Translations under genes and position numbers: made by a program | Source: Deltaproteobacteria bacterium | GTDB taxonomy: Bacteria; Desulfobacterota; Desulfobacteria; Desulfobacterales; Desulfosarcinaceae | NCBI GenBank assembly: GCA_021824175.1 | Contig: JAKALP010000003.1 | Span: forward strand, 186,001 to 250,000 | Length of the DNA: 64,000 bases | Direction: 5' to 3' | The notes under the pieces: generated by a model | What the model was told of the DNA's origin: nothing | The model's input: only the letters and a program-made list of their open reading frames with translations | Database searches by the model: none | Shown: piece after piece, positions 51,175 through 60,458 of the stretch | Layout of the letters: the number at the start of each line of letters is the position of its first letter | How positions within the stretch are numbered: the first letter of the stretch is position 1

Positions 51175-53094
51175 TTACTTCTTATCTCCTTTGACTTCCT
51201 CGAAGTCGGCGTCCACCACATCGTCGTCGCTGCGATTGCCGGAGGCGGCCTGGCCGTTGGCTTCGCCGTTGGCGGCCTGCTCCTGCTGGGCGGTCTGCTT
51301 GTAAATGGCTTCGGCCAGCTTATGGGAGGATTGGGTCAGCTCCTCGGTCAGGCGCTTGATCTCGGCCACATCATCGCCCTCCAGGGCTTTCTTGAGGGCC
51401 GCGGCGGCCGATTCCACCTTGCCGCGCGTGCCGGCATCCACTTTGTCGCCCAAATCCTTCAACGATTTTTCGGTGGAGTAAATCAGGCTATCGGCGTGGT
51501 TGCGGGCTTCCACCAGCTCCTTTTTCTTCTTGTCTTCTTCGGAGTGCAGTTCGGCGTCCTTGACGGCCCGCTCGATCTCCTCCTTGCTCATGCCGCTGGA
51601 GGCCGTGATGCGGATGGATTGCTCCTTGGCCGTGGCGAGATCCTTGGCCGAGACATTGACAATGCCGTTGGCGTCGATGTCAAAGGTGACCTCGATCTGG
51701 GGCACGCCGCGCGGGGCCGGTGGAATACCCATCAGCTCAAAGCGGCCCAGGGTCTTGTTGTTGGCCGCCATCTCGCGCTCGCCTTGCAGCACATGGATGG
51801 AGACCGCGGGCTGGCTATCGGCGGCGGTGGAGAAAACCTGGCTCTTACGGGTGGGGATAGTGGTATTCTTCTCGATCAGCTTGGTCATGACACCGCCCAA
51901 GGTCTCGATGCCCAAAGAAAGCGGGGTCACGTCCAGCAGCAGCACATCCTTAACATCACCTTTGAGCACACCGCCTTGGATGGCCGCGCCCAGGGCCACC
52001 ACTTCGTCGGGATTGACGCTGCGGTTGGGTTCTTTGTTGAAGAGCCGCCGCACGCGCTCCTGCACGGCCGGCATGCGGGTCATGCCGCCCACCAGAATAA
52101 CTTCATTAATGTCGGAAGCACTCAGGCCCGCATCCTTCAAAGCGGTGCGCACCGGGCCTTCCAGATTGTCCAACAAATCGGCCACCAAAGCTTCCAGTTT
52201 GGCGCGGCTGATTTTCATGTTCAGGTGCTTGGGACCACTGGCATCGGCGGTGATAAAGGGCAGGTTGACGTCGGTTTCCATGGAGGTGGAGAGTTCCATT
52301 TTGGCTTTTTCGGCCGCTTCCTTTAGGCGCTGCAGGGCCATCTTGTCGTTGCGCAGGTCGATGCCTTGTTCGCGCTTGAATTCGCTGGCCAGGTAGTCGA
52401 TGACGCGCAGGTCGAAATCTTCGCCACCCAGGTGGGTGTCGCCGTTGGTGGCCTTGACTTCAAACACGCCTTCACCGATCTCCAGCACGGAGATATCAAA
52501 GGTGCCACCGCCCAGGTCAAAAACCGCGATTTTTTCTTCGCGCCGCTTGTCCAGGCCATAGGCCAAGGAAGCAGCCGTGGGTTCGTTGATGATGCGCAGC
52601 ACATTCAGGCCGGCGATCTTACCCGCGTCCTTGGTGGCCTGGCGCTGGCTGTCGTTAAAGTAGGCCGGCACCGTGATCACGGCGTCAACCACCGGTTCGC
52701 CCAGGTAGTCTTCGGCATATTTCTTCACATAAGAAAGGATGAATGAAGAGATCTCGGCCGGGCTATAGAGCTTGCCGCGCAGGTCGATGCGCACATCGCT
52801 GTTTTCAGCGCGTTTAATATGATACGGCAGAATCTTCATGTCCTTCTGCACTTCGGCGGATTCGAATTTGCGACCGATGAGACGTTTGACACCGAACACC
52901 GTATTCTCCGGATTGGTGATGGCCTGACGCTTGGCGATCTGGCCCACCAAGCGTTCGCCGCTGTCGGAAATGGCCACAATGGAGGGCGTGGTGCGCGCCC
53001 CATCGGGGTTGGTGATCACTTTGCTGTCCTTGCCCTCCATGATCGCCACGCACGAGTTGGTTGTTCCCAAGTCAATTCCAATGATCTTGCCCAT
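51175..53094 (-). CDS. dnaK: Chaperone DnaK (Hsp70)
   Basis: A 639-residue Hsp70. The ATPase domain (about 1-385) carries [16 protein letters not shown], the second phosphate motif [15 protein letters not shown] and [14 protein letters not shown]. The substrate-binding domain follows the [16 protein letters not shown] linker, and the lid is helical. The tail ends [12 protein letters not shown], close to the usual EEVD-like acidic bacterial ending. It refolds proteins in an ATP cycle with GrpE and DnaJ. GrpE lies 58 bp upstream on the same strand. dnaJ does not follow; a strong terminator closes the operon. The ribosome site AAGGAGGAGA is strong. Confidence 0.99.
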   Translation of the reverse strand: MGKIIGIDLGTTNSCVAIMEGKDSKVITNPDGARTTPSIVAISDSGERLVGQIAKRQAITNPENTVFGVKRLIGRKFESAEVQKDMKILPYHIKRAENSDVRIDLRGKLYSPAEISSFILSYVKKYAEDYLGEPVVDAVITVPAYFNDSQRQATKDAGKIAGLNVLRIINEPTAASLAYGLDKRREEKIAVFDLGGGTFDISVLEIGEGVFEVKATNGDTHLGGEDFDLRVIDYLASEFKREQGIDLRNDKMALQRLKEAAEKAKMELSTSMETDVNLPFITADASGPKHLNMKISRAKLEALVADLLDNLEGPVRTALKDAGLSASDINEVILVGGMTRMPAVQERVRRLFNKEPNRSVNPDEVVALGAAIQGGVLKGDVKDVLLLDVTPLSLGIETLGGVMTKLIEKNTTIPTRKSQVFSTAADSQPAVSIHVLQGEREMAANNKTLGRFELMGIPPAPRGVPQIEVTFDIDANGIVNVSAKDLATAKEQSIRITASSGMSKEEIERAVKDAELHSEEDKKKKELVEARNHADSLIYSTEKSLKDLGDKVDAGTRGKVESAAAALKKALEGDDVAEIKRLTEELTQSSHKLAEAIYKQTAQQEQAANGEANGQAASGNRSDDDVVDADFEEVKGDKK

Positions 53095-53152
53095 TTGATC
53101 TCTCCTCCTTAAAGAGTCATCTACTGACGATTATCTTCAATCCTTTGAAAAT

Positions 53153-53773
53153 CTATTCGGTGGTATCGGTCTTCGCATTACCGGCTTTGGAGACACTGAC
53201 CAGGGCCGGCCGCAACAGCCGATCGTGAATTTTGTAACCTTTTTGCAGCTCTTTGACGACGGTATTGGGGGGCTGATCATCGGCCGCTTCCTGCATCATG
53301 GCCTGGTGAAAATTGGGATCAAACGGCTCCCCGATGGCTTTGATGGGGCTGACTTGGTGACGGTCCAGAATCTTGAGAGTTTCGTTGAGGGTCAGGTCCA
53401 CCCCTTTGAGCAACGGGTCATCGGCGCAACGGCTGCCGGCGGCCGATTCAATGGCCCGTTCCAGATTATCCACCACGGCCAGCAGTTCCTTTAAAATGCG
53501 CTCATTGGCGTACTTGACCAGATCCTGCATTTCCCGGGCGGTTCTTTTCTTGTAGTTTTCAAAATCCGCGGTCGCACGCAACAGCCGGTCATAATTGTTT
53601 TGCGCTTCCTGGCGAGCCGCGGCCAGCTGAGCCGCGGTATCATCCTTGGGTTTGTCCTCAGCGGCGGCATCATCGGATTGCTCCTGGCCACTGCCGGCCA
53701 CTTCCTGCACTATCTCTTCTCCATCGACCGGTGCTGTCTCCATGTCGTCCTGTATCTCGATCCTTTTGCTCAT
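53153..53773 (-). CDS. grpE: Nucleotide exchange factor GrpE
   Basis: A 206-residue GrpE. An acidic, disordered N-terminus (about 1-60) leads into the long dimerising helix (AQLAAARQEAQNNYDRLLRA, then FENYKKRT). The C-terminal beta-domain has the signature GEPFDPNFHQAM followed by VVKELQKGYKIHDRLLRPALVSVS. It releases ADP from DnaK. ATG 53771-53773 is chosen because GAAGGAGGA lies just before it; a longer upstream frame has no ribosome site. No hrcA precedes it in the window, and a promoter lies at 53868-53895. Heat control by a CIRCE element was not found. Confidence 0.97.
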   Translation of the reverse strand: MSKRIEIQDDMETAPVDGEEIVQEVAGSGQEQSDDAAAEDKPKDDTAAQLAAARQEAQNNYDRLLRATADFENYKKRTAREMQDLVKYANERILKELLAVVDNLERAIESAAGSRCADDPLLKGVDLTLNETLKILDRHQVSPIKAIGEPFDPNFHQAMMQEAADDQPPNTVVKELQKGYKIHDRLLRPALVSVSKAGNAKTDTTE

Positions 53774-53867
53774 TCCTCCTTCAGCTCCTTTGTTCAATTC
53801 GATATCTATTTTGAATGCCCGCAAATATATAAGGTCGGAATATCATCTAAGCGATTAGAAGCGCCTA

Positions 53868-53895
53868 AAAATAAGACGACTTGGTGTGATGTCAA
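53868..53895 (-). promoter_or_regulatory. Predicted grpE-dnaK promoter
   Basis: On the minus strand, CTTGACA (TTGACA at 53890-53895), a 16-bp spacer and TATTTT (53868-53873) precede grpE by about 95 bp. The -35 is compatible with sigma-70 or sigma-32; the -10 is not clearly of either class. Confidence 0.5.
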
Positions 53896-53965
53896 GAAGG
53901 GCCGGAAGGGTAAAAAATACTTGATATGATGAGAGAATACGACAAAAAAAGAGACGGTCGGGAAG

Positions 53966-53995
53966 AAAGAACCGGCCCTGGAAACCCAGGGCCGG
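53966..53995 (-). terminator. Terminator of the SRP RNA gene
   Basis: The stem CCGGCCCTGG (53972-53981) / CCAGGGCCGG (53986-53995) with a 4-nt loop is followed on the minus strand by TTCTTTCTTCC. Confidence 0.8.
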
Positions 53996-54009
53996 GGGAA
54001 ATGAAAGAG

Positions 54010-54254
54010 GATTGTACGCCGTTATTGAAGTTAGATCTCGGAAAATCGGCCGGCATGACCGGGAACGATCCGCGACACAGACCGCATCACTTATCGCTGC
54101 TTCCTTCCGGACCTGACGAGGTTCGCGACCGTCTGTTGCGCGGCGGCCGGCCCGCCGGCCGATCATCTTTTGACCCAACCCTGGCAAGGGCGTTCAGCCC
54201 CGCTCGGTGGTTTCGGGGAATGGCACCGCAATCTCCCCACCGATCACAATCAAG
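54010..54254 (-). ncRNA. ffs: Signal recognition particle RNA, apparently the long form with an Alu domain
   Basis: The S-domain apical loop GTCAGGTCCGGAAGGAAGCA, the SRP RNA hallmark bound by Ffh, is at 54096-54117. Helix arms around it pair as CCGCG-ACAGAC with GTCTGT-CGCGG. Further out, three nested helices continue the helix 5 rod: 54154-54163 with 54045-54054 (10 bp), 54172-54179 with 54030-54037 (8 bp with two G-U pairs), and 54189-54193 with 54016-54020. The 5' part (minus strand from about 54238) reads GGGGAGATTGCGGTGCC, closely like the Alu-domain start of the Bacillus scRNA. A sigma-70 promoter and a terminator flank the gene. The 5' end is set from the promoter; the 3' end is approximate and could reach the terminator. 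Confidence 0.85.
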
Positions 54255-54260
54255 GGGCGG

Positions 54261-54289
54261 ATTATAAAGAGGGTGGAAGGGTTTTTCAA
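54261..54289 (-). promoter_or_regulatory. Sigma-70 promoter of the SRP RNA
   Basis: On the minus strand, TTGAAA (54284-54289), a 17-bp spacer and a perfect TATAAT (54261-54266) put the transcription start near 54254. The position shows that the transcript includes the Alu-like 5' region. Confidence 0.85.
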
Positions 54290-54328
54290 GGTAAAAGATT
54301 TGGGTGTGAGGGAATGCTGCATGCCACC

Positions 54329-55840
54329 TTAATCCATCCAGTTGAGCGTTCTCTCCACGGCCTTCTTCCATCCGGTAATGCCGGATTGGCGCTGGGCCGC
54401 CGCCATTTTGGGCTCCCAGCGTTTGTCCTGGGCCCAATTCTTTTTCAATTCGTCAAAGCCACTGGCCTGGCCGATGGCCAAGGCCGCGGCCGAGGCCGCG
54501 CCCAGGGCCGTGGTTTCGGTGATCTGGGGACGAATCACCGGCACGGATAGAATGTCCGCCTGAAATTGCATCAGCAGCTCATTGGCCACCATGCCGCCGT
54601 CCACCCTCAGCGAGTTGAGCCCCACGCCCGAATCTTTGTGCATGGCCTCTACTACATCCAAGGTCTGGTAGGCCACGGCTTCAAGTACTGCGCGGGCGAT
54701 ATGGCTTTTATTGATGTAGCGCGTCAGGCCCACGATCACGCCGCGGGCATCCGAGCGCCAGTAGGGGGCGAAAAGACCGGAAAAGGCCGGCACGATATAG
54801 GCTCCGCCGTTGTCGGCCACTTGTCTGGCCAGGGTCTCAACCTCAGCGGCGGTTTTAAAAAATCCCAAATTGTCCCGCAGCCATTGCACCAGGGCGCCGG
54901 CAATGGCCACTGACCCTTCCAGGCAGTAGATCGGTTTTTGGCCGCGCATCTGATAACCGACCGTGGTGAGCAGGCCGTGGGCGCTGGCCTTGGCCTGGGC
55001 GCCGGTGTTGAGCAGTAAAAAGCAACCGGTGCCGTAAGTATTCTTGGCTTCGCCGATTTCAAAACAGGTTTGGCCCACCAGAGCCGCTTGCTGGTCGCCC
55101 AGGGCCCCGCACACCGGCACGGCCGCGCCCAGAGGGCCGTCGGCCCTGGTGGCGCCCCAGGTTTGAGGATCAATGGAGGGCACGATGCGCGGCAGCATCG
55201 AAGAAGGGATATCCAGAATCTTCAGAATCTCTTCATCCCAGGCCAAAGTATGCAGATTCATCAGCAGGGTGCGGCTGGCGTTGGAGACATCGCTGACATG
55301 GGCGCCGCCGTTGGGACCGCCCGTGAGCCACCAGATGATCCAGGATTCAATGGTGCCGAAAAGAGCCTCGCCCTTTTGGGCGCTTTGGCGGGCCGCCGGC
55401 ACATGGTCCAGAATCCAGCGCAGCTTGGGGCCGGAGAAGTAGGTCGCAATGGGCAGGCCGGTCTTTGCCCGGAAACGGTCCTGGCCACCCTCCTGGGACA
55501 AACGGCGGCACAGCTCGTCGCTGCGCGTGCATTGCCACACAATGGCATTCATGAAGGGTTGGCCGGTACGCCGATCCCACACCACCGTGGTTTCCCGTTG
55601 ATTGGTGACGCCGATGGCCGCGATCTGCCGGCCGGATAAATGGGTTTTGGCCAGGGCCCCGCGGATTACTTCCTCTGTGTTGCGCCAAATCTCCATGGGG
55701 TCGTGCTCCACCCAGCCAGGCTGGGGGAAGATCTGGCGATGCTCCTTTTGATCCAGACCCACAATTCTTCCCTGGCGGTCGAAGATGATGAAGCGGTTGG
55801 AGGTGGTGCCGAGGTCGAGGGCGCCGATGTAGCTATTCAT
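54329..55840 (-). CDS. glpK: Glycerol kinase
   Basis: A 503-residue FGGY-family kinase that phosphorylates glycerol to sn-glycerol 3-phosphate with ATP. N-terminus: [17 protein letters not shown]. Then [17 protein letters not shown], the glycerol-site WQCTRS, and [14 protein letters not shown]. The C-terminal FGGY signature is represented by [20 protein letters not shown]. The length matches E. coli GlpK (502). It is the last gene of the minus-strand glp set (glpA, glpB, glpK), 164 bp behind glpB; the spacer contains an inverted repeat. Its product feeds the GlpAB dehydrogenase. Confidence 0.97.
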   Translation of the reverse strand: MNSYIGALDLGTTSNRFIIFDRQGRIVGLDQKEHRQIFPQPGWVEHDPMEIWRNTEEVIRGALAKTHLSGRQIAAIGVTNQRETTVVWDRRTGQPFMNAIVWQCTRSDELCRRLSQEGGQDRFRAKTGLPIATYFSGPKLRWILDHVPAARQSAQKGEALFGTIESWIIWWLTGGPNGGAHVSDVSNASRTLLMNLHTLAWDEEILKILDIPSSMLPRIVPSIDPQTWGATRADGPLGAAVPVCGALGDQQAALVGQTCFEIGEAKNTYGTGCFLLLNTGAQAKASAHGLLTTVGYQMRGQKPIYCLEGSVAIAGALVQWLRDNLGFFKTAAEVETLARQVADNGGAYIVPAFSGLFAPYWRSDARGVIVGLTRYINKSHIARAVLEAVAYQTLDVVEAMHKDSGVGLNSLRVDGGMVANELLMQFQADILSVPVIRPQITETTALGAASAAALAIGQASGFDELKKNWAQDKRWEPKMAAAQRQSGITGWKKAVERTLNWMD

Positions 55841-55900
55841 GGGGGCTCCTTGCCAAGAGAGGTTGTTTGTTTCAACGGTTGGTCGGTTTGGTTAAGTAAT

Positions 55901-56026
55901 AGTTTAAAGTAGAAAGTATGAAAGTTTAAAGTGAAGGTGTTCCGTCTGATTATAGCTCTTCGGCTTATCCATTAAAAATGATAGATTTCCATAACTTTAC
56001 ACTTTCATACTTTAAACTTAAAACTC
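55901..56026. repeat. AGTTTAAAGT inverted repeat, copy A
   Basis: The left arm (from 55901) reads AGTTTAAAGTAGAAAGTATG and continues; the right arm ends near 56026 with CATACTTTAAACTTAAAACT. A sister copy lies at 57338-57470. The right arm overlaps the last codons of glpB. Confidence 0.8.
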
Positions 56027-57294
56027 CTCTTTACTTCCTCCACCGCCGCATAGGCCGAAGCAATCGCCAGCCCCGAGCCGCACTTCTGGCGGACCCAATC
56101 CTGATATGCCAGAATGGAGCCGGCCGCGAATAGATTAGCATGAATCAGGCGGCCGTGGCCATCCACGGGCCGGAATTGCTGATCCACGGCCAGGCCAGCC
56201 CGGTTGATGGGGTGGCCGCCGGTGTGCAGCAGATCCTTATGATGCCAGGCCGCGCGATCCGCGGGCTGGACTACGGGCAGATTAAAGATGGTCTCCCGGA
56301 TGCCCTGGCGGTCGGCGTGCAGCCCTTTGCCGAAAAATCGGCCGCTGCACAGGACTACAGCCCGGGCGATCACCTGCTGGGCACCAGTTTCGTCACCCAC
56401 AGTCAAGGCCCAGCGGCCGTCGCCTTGCCGAACCGCGGCCAGCACGCGCTGCTGGCGCAGGCTCCGCACCCCAGCCGCGGGCAGGTGTTGTTCGAAGATC
56501 TCCTGCAACCGCAGCCCCGTGACCGCCGGCAGCATGGTGGGAATCTCAAACACCGGCACGCCCAGTCCTTGCTGCAGTTCCTTTAGAATTTGAACCGTGT
56601 GGTAGACCCCCATGACGGCCGGCAAAGCCACGGCCCGAGCGTCGCCGAGGTGCGGTTTGATAGCGGCGATGATTTGGGCGCGCACCTCGGAAGACTCCAT
56701 GGCCCTGGCCATACGCTCGGGATAAAGTTCTCCTTCGGGCTGCTCTGGAAAGCGCAGCCGGGTGGTCCGCAGGTTCGGCCAACGCGCGGTCAGACTCAAC
56801 ACAATCTGGCGGCCGCTGAAGCCCCGCAATCGCTTGAAATCCACCAGCAGGCAAGGGGTCTTGGCCGCCAGGGCGCGCGCGCCATGCGCCATGGTGTGGG
56901 GCACGGCGTACGTGGGTTTGATAGTGCCGGTGGGGGTAAGAATCAGGGTGTTTTTTTCAAGCGCCGCTTCATATGGGTATCCGTTTTGCCCGAAAAATTT
57001 CAAGATCTTCTCCAGGGCCGCGCGAATTACTTCATTACTCAACTTGGCGTAAGGATGCAGCGGCTCGTCCTGCCGCAGTTGCGCGATGCCTTGCCAGGGG
57101 TCGTGAAGTACTTTTCCTTCGGCCGCCGGATGCACCCCTAGTAAATCGATTAATCCGCTGGCAAAACCGATCTCCGAAGTCTGTCCCGCCTGAATGGTGT
57201 CGATGCCGTGCTCGACGGCAAACAGGGCCGCCGCGTTGCCGGCCATGCCGGCACCGATGATTAGTAAATCGCAACTTAATTTATTACTACCCAT
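56005..57294 (-). CDS. glpB: Anaerobic glycerol-3-phosphate dehydrogenase subunit B
   Basis: A 429-residue flavoprotein of the GlpB family, with LLIIGAGMAGNAAALFA (FAD-binding GAGMAG at 14-19) at the N-terminus. Late in the protein come AVVLCSGRFFGKGLHAD and HANLFAAGSILAYQDWVRQKCGSGLAIASAY, the typical GlpB ending. It works with GlpA to oxidise glycerol 3-phosphate to dihydroxyacetone phosphate under anaerobic conditions. GlpC, which usually anchors the complex to the membrane quinone pool, is absent here. The final residues SFKFKV are encoded by the right arm of a spacer repeat, so the C-terminus has been remodelled. It lies 222 bp behind glpA. Confidence 0.93.
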   Translation of the reverse strand: MGSNKLSCDLLIIGAGMAGNAAALFAVEHGIDTIQAGQTSEIGFASGLIDLLGVHPAAEGKVLHDPWQGIAQLRQDEPLHPYAKLSNEVIRAALEKILKFFGQNGYPYEAALEKNTLILTPTGTIKPTYAVPHTMAHGARALAAKTPCLLVDFKRLRGFSGRQIVLSLTARWPNLRTTRLRFPEQPEGELYPERMARAMESSEVRAQIIAAIKPHLGDARAVALPAVMGVYHTVQILKELQQGLGVPVFEIPTMLPAVTGLRLQEIFEQHLPAAGVRSLRQQRVLAAVRQGDGRWALTVGDETGAQQVIARAVVLCSGRFFGKGLHADRQGIRETIFNLPVVQPADRAAWHHKDLLHTGGHPINRAGLAVDQQFRPVDGHGRLIHANLFAAGSILAYQDWVRQKCGSGLAIASAYAAVEEVKRSFKFKV

Positions 57295-57337
57295 TTTCTA
57301 CTCTTATTGCACCTTTGTTGGATCAAGCATAGGGGTT

Positions 57338-57470
57338 AGTTTAAAGTATAAAGTATGAAAGTTTAAAGTTAAGGAATTCCACCGATTGGATAAAAAATTC
57401 TCCCAAAAGCACATATATAAATTCGATAGAATACCTCTGCTTAAATCTTAACACTTTACACTTTAAACTC
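57338..57470. repeat. AGTTTAAAGT inverted repeat, copy B
   Basis: The left arm (57338-57374) starts AGTTTAAAGTATAAAGTATG, and the right arm (57447-57470) reads CTTAACACTTTACACTTTAA and on. It is the same family as copy A at 55901-56026, so both glp spacers hold one. Confidence 0.8.
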
Positions 57471-57516
57471 TTCTCTTTATCCAGGGTAGTACTTAAATAC
57501 TGCTTGGTTGCCCATA

Positions 57517-59070
57517 CTACTCAATTTCTAAGCAGAATAACCCACAATGCATTGCCTCCAGCAGCTCAGCCTGGGCCAGGGCCGTATCCCACAGCAGGGG
57601 CTGCTGGCCGCGCCAGCGCTCTCTTAGGAAGGCCCGCAATTCTTCGACGCCGTTGGGATCTGCCAAATGGCCGCGGTTGTAGAGATGGGCCGCCAGCCGC
57701 AGGCTGCAGAAGGTGCCCTGGCAAGGGCCTTTGCCGATACGGCTGCGCAGGCCGATGGCCTTGAGACTGGGCCGGCCGCCCTGGCGCCGAATACTGGCCA
57801 CCAGGTCATCGGCCACGCTCTGGGGCACCATTTCACATTCGCACAGCAGGATATCTTTTAGATCGTGCTTTTGCAGCCACATGTCGGGCGCCAGACCCGG
57901 CTGCGTCCAACGGGCGTCGGTAGTATTGGCCAATGGTTCCGTGCGCGTACGACCCGCTGCTTTAACGCCTAATTTGGCGCACACCAGATCAGCGGTCTTT
58001 TCGGCCATCAGTCGATAGGTGGTCAGTTTGCCGCCGGTGATGGAGATGAAATTGGCGATGGGCGCCGGACCTTCGCCGTGGTCGATGAGCACAAAGCCCC
58101 GGCTGACGGCCCGGTCGTCCTGCGCCTGGCCCGAACCGGCCACCAGGGGCCGCACGCCGCAGTAGGCCCGGATATAGCGCGTGTCGGCCAGGGCCGGCAC
58201 CATGGTCCGGCCGTCATCGATCATGGCATCCACCTCATGGATTTCAGGGTAGATCACATCGGGCGAATCGACCCGTTCCGAGCTGGTTCCCAGAATTGAG
58301 ACCGTACCGGCCGGCACCAGAATATCGCCGCTGGCGGCCAGGCGCAGCCGGTTGATCACCCGCTGGGCCAGACGCTGCTGGGTGACCAGCAGTGTGCCCT
58401 TGGAGTAACGCATGGGAATATTAGCCCCGGCCAAAGCCGCCACCACGCCGGCCCAGGCGCCGGCGGCATTGACCACCACCTCGGCTTCGATAACGCTGAT
58501 CTGGCCGGTGAGGTTATCGCGCACCCGCACGCGCTGGATGCAGCCGTTGCAGCTGTCCACCCCCACCACGCAGCTGTGGCGCAGCAACCGGGCGCCATGC
58601 TGCTGGGCATAGGCCATGTTGTCCAGGGAGAGTTTGAAGGGATCGATGGTGGCATCTTCCACCGCAAAGGCCGCAATGATCCGCGGCGAAAGCGAGGGCT
58701 CCATTTCCAGGGCATCTTTGAGATCCACGGGCCGCGCGGGAATCCGGCAACGGCCGCAAGCTTCGGCGAAGCCGGTGATATACTGCTCGTCATCGCCGGG
58801 GATGGCCACGAAAAGGCCGCCGGTGGATTCGATGCAATGGGGGGCCATCTGCTTCAAGATCTGGTTTTCGCGGCTGCATTCCAACGCCGACGAAGGGTCG
58901 GACACCACATAGCGCGCGCCGCTGTGCAGCAGGCCGTGGTTGCCGCCCGAGGCGCCGGCATTGATATCCTGTTTTTCCACCACGATACTGGTCACGCCGC
59001 GCATGGCCAGGTCCCGGGCCAAGCCCGTGCCGGTCACACCAGCGCCAATGATGAGAACTTGGGTTTGCAT
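57517..59070 (-). CDS. glpA: Anaerobic glycerol-3-phosphate dehydrogenase subunit A
   Basis: A 517-residue FAD-dependent catalytic subunit. The dinucleotide fold is VLIIGAGVTGTGLARDLAMRG at about 5-25, followed by GASGGNHGLLHSGARYV, the DAO-type substrate region. Central motifs are VNAAGAWAG and YCGVRPLVAGSG. The C-terminal region (about 405-470) has the Cys-rich BFD-like Fer2 domain of GlpA, CECEMVPQS and GKGPCQGTFC. It oxidises glycerol 3-phosphate. ATG 59068-59070 fits the family N-terminus. The divergent glpR lies 214 bp away, with a palindrome between them at 59227-59242. Confidence 0.95.
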   Translation of the reverse strand: MQTQVLIIGAGVTGTGLARDLAMRGVTSIVVEKQDINAGASGGNHGLLHSGARYVVSDPSSALECSRENQILKQMAPHCIESTGGLFVAIPGDDEQYITGFAEACGRCRIPARPVDLKDALEMEPSLSPRIIAAFAVEDATIDPFKLSLDNMAYAQQHGARLLRHSCVVGVDSCNGCIQRVRVRDNLTGQISVIEAEVVVNAAGAWAGVVAALAGANIPMRYSKGTLLVTQQRLAQRVINRLRLAASGDILVPAGTVSILGTSSERVDSPDVIYPEIHEVDAMIDDGRTMVPALADTRYIRAYCGVRPLVAGSGQAQDDRAVSRGFVLIDHGEGPAPIANFISITGGKLTTYRLMAEKTADLVCAKLGVKAAGRTRTEPLANTTDARWTQPGLAPDMWLQKHDLKDILLCECEMVPQSVADDLVASIRRQGGRPSLKAIGLRSRIGKGPCQGTFCSLRLAAHLYNRGHLADPNGVEELRAFLRERWRGQQPLLWDTALAQAELLEAMHCGLFCLEIE

Positions 59071-59226
59071 ACATGAGTCCCTTATGCTGTCTGGTTTTGG
59101 CTTGTGAAAGCCAAGACCGGGTGTTAATGTCACACCCATGTCATTTGGTTAACATATCGGCTGCTTTGTTGAAATAATTACCAGAAATACAATTGAATGT
59201 CAGCAATGATTTTCATTATTGAAATT

Positions 59227-59242
59227 ATAATGTTCACATTAT
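59227..59242. promoter_or_regulatory. Candidate GlpR operator
   Basis: A perfect palindrome ATAATGTTCACATTAT (7-bp arms, 2-bp centre) lies in the glpA-glpR divergent spacer, 43 bp before the glpR start. A weaker TTTCATTATTGAAA stands next to it at 59210-59223. Position and symmetry fit a DeoR-family operator. Confidence 0.5.
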
Positions 59243-59284
59243 TACATTTTTAATGCGGATTACGCTTTGCCCCACGGAGATGGC

Positions 59285-60109
59285 ATGATCATTCATAAGG
59301 GCCAGCCCCCGATTCAACCTAAAGGTGCGACCGATGTCGCCACTGCCAAAACCAACCAGCCGGAGCGACACAGCCAGATCCGGCAGATGGTGCAGAACAA
59401 GGGGTTTATCACCATTGATCAGCTGGCGCGGGAATTCGGTGTCACCCCCCAAACCATCCGCCGCGATATCAATGCCCTGAGCAAAGCCGGCCTGATCCAG
59501 CGCTACCACGGCGGCGCTGGTATAGGCAGCAGTACGGAAAATGTAGCCTACAATGAACGCAAAGTGCTGTGCTACGAAGAAAAGCGCCAAATCGCCCAGG
59601 CCGTGGCCGCCCAGATTCCGGACAATGCTTCTCTTTTTATCAACATCGGCACCACCACCGAGGCCATTGCCCAGGCCCTCATCCAGCACAAGCGCCTGCG
59701 CATCATCACCAACAACCTGAACGTGGCCACGATTCTCTCAGCCAACCAGGATTTTGAAGTAATTGTGGCCGGCGGACTGGTGCGTCACCGCGACGGTGGC
59801 ATCATCGGCGAAGCCACCATCGATTTCATACAGCAGTTCAGGGTGGATTACGGCATCATCGGCATCAGCGGCATTGATCTGGACGGCACGCTGCTGGATT
59901 TTGATTACCGCGAGGTGCGCGCCGCGCGCGCCATCATCGACAGCTCCCGCAAGGTTTTCCTGGCCGCCGACCACACCAAGATCGGACGCAATGCCATGGT
60001 CCGCCTGGGCAACATCGCGGAAATCAATACCCTGTTTACCGATCAGGCCCTACCCCAGGCCCTGCTGGAGGTCGTAAACCAGGCTGAAGTAAAGCTGGTC
60101 GTGGCCTAA
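59285..60109 (+). CDS. glpR: DeoR-family glycerol-3-phosphate regulon repressor
   Basis: A 274-residue DeoR-type repressor. The N-terminal helix-turn-helix is ITIDQLAREFGVTPQTIRRD at about 42-61, followed by the family hallmark LSKAGLIQRYHGGA. The C-terminal sugar-phosphate sensor domain has NIGTTTEAIAQAL and later IGISGIDLDGTLLDFDYREV, matching the GlpR branch with a conserved LDFDYREV stretch. It should repress the divergent glpA and release DNA on binding glycerol 3-phosphate. ATG 59285, with GGAGA upstream, is chosen over a TTG at 59267. The N-terminus is still about 20 residues longer than E. coli GlpR. Confidence 0.93.
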   Translation: MIIHKGQPPIQPKGATDVATAKTNQPERHSQIRQMVQNKGFITIDQLAREFGVTPQTIRRDINALSKAGLIQRYHGGAGIGSSTENVAYNERKVLCYEEKRQIAQAVAAQIPDNASLFINIGTTTEAIAQALIQHKRLRIITNNLNVATILSANQDFEVIVAGGLVRHRDGGIIGEATIDFIQQFRVDYGIIGISGIDLDGTLLDFDYREVRAARAIIDSSRKVFLAADHTKIGRNAMVRLGNIAEINTLFTDQALPQALLEVVNQAEVKLVVA

Positions 60110-60141
60110 CCCACACCCCCAAAATGCGACTTCCAAATCCG

Positions 60142-60168
60142 GGCCTGCCTGCCCATCAGGCCTTTTTT
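60142..60168 (+). terminator. Terminator of glpR
   Basis: The stem GGCCTG (60142-60147) / CAGGCC (60157-60162) is followed by TTTTTT. The remaining 290 bp to the next gene contain small AT-rich palindromes (CGAAAAT/ATTTTCG near 60305-60320) but no gene. Confidence 0.8.
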
Positions 60169-60458
60169 CGATGTTTATTGTCGGGCATGGTCCCTCCGAT
60201 TTGAAACTATCCCCAAACATCAACATTTAACACTATAACAGATAATTACTGTGAAATATGGACAAGAGTTCGCCCAACCGCCATACCTATTAATGTTTTC
60301 TCACGAAAATCTATTTTCGAAATCGAAAAAAAGATGGTAAGAACCAATCCCATCCAGATCCAAACAGCTTCGCAAATTGGTTCGCTGCGTCCCAGGTGGC
60401 ATTCGCCATCATTCGCTCGCGTCGGGCCGTCCTTAACATACGCCGAAGGAGGCATGCT

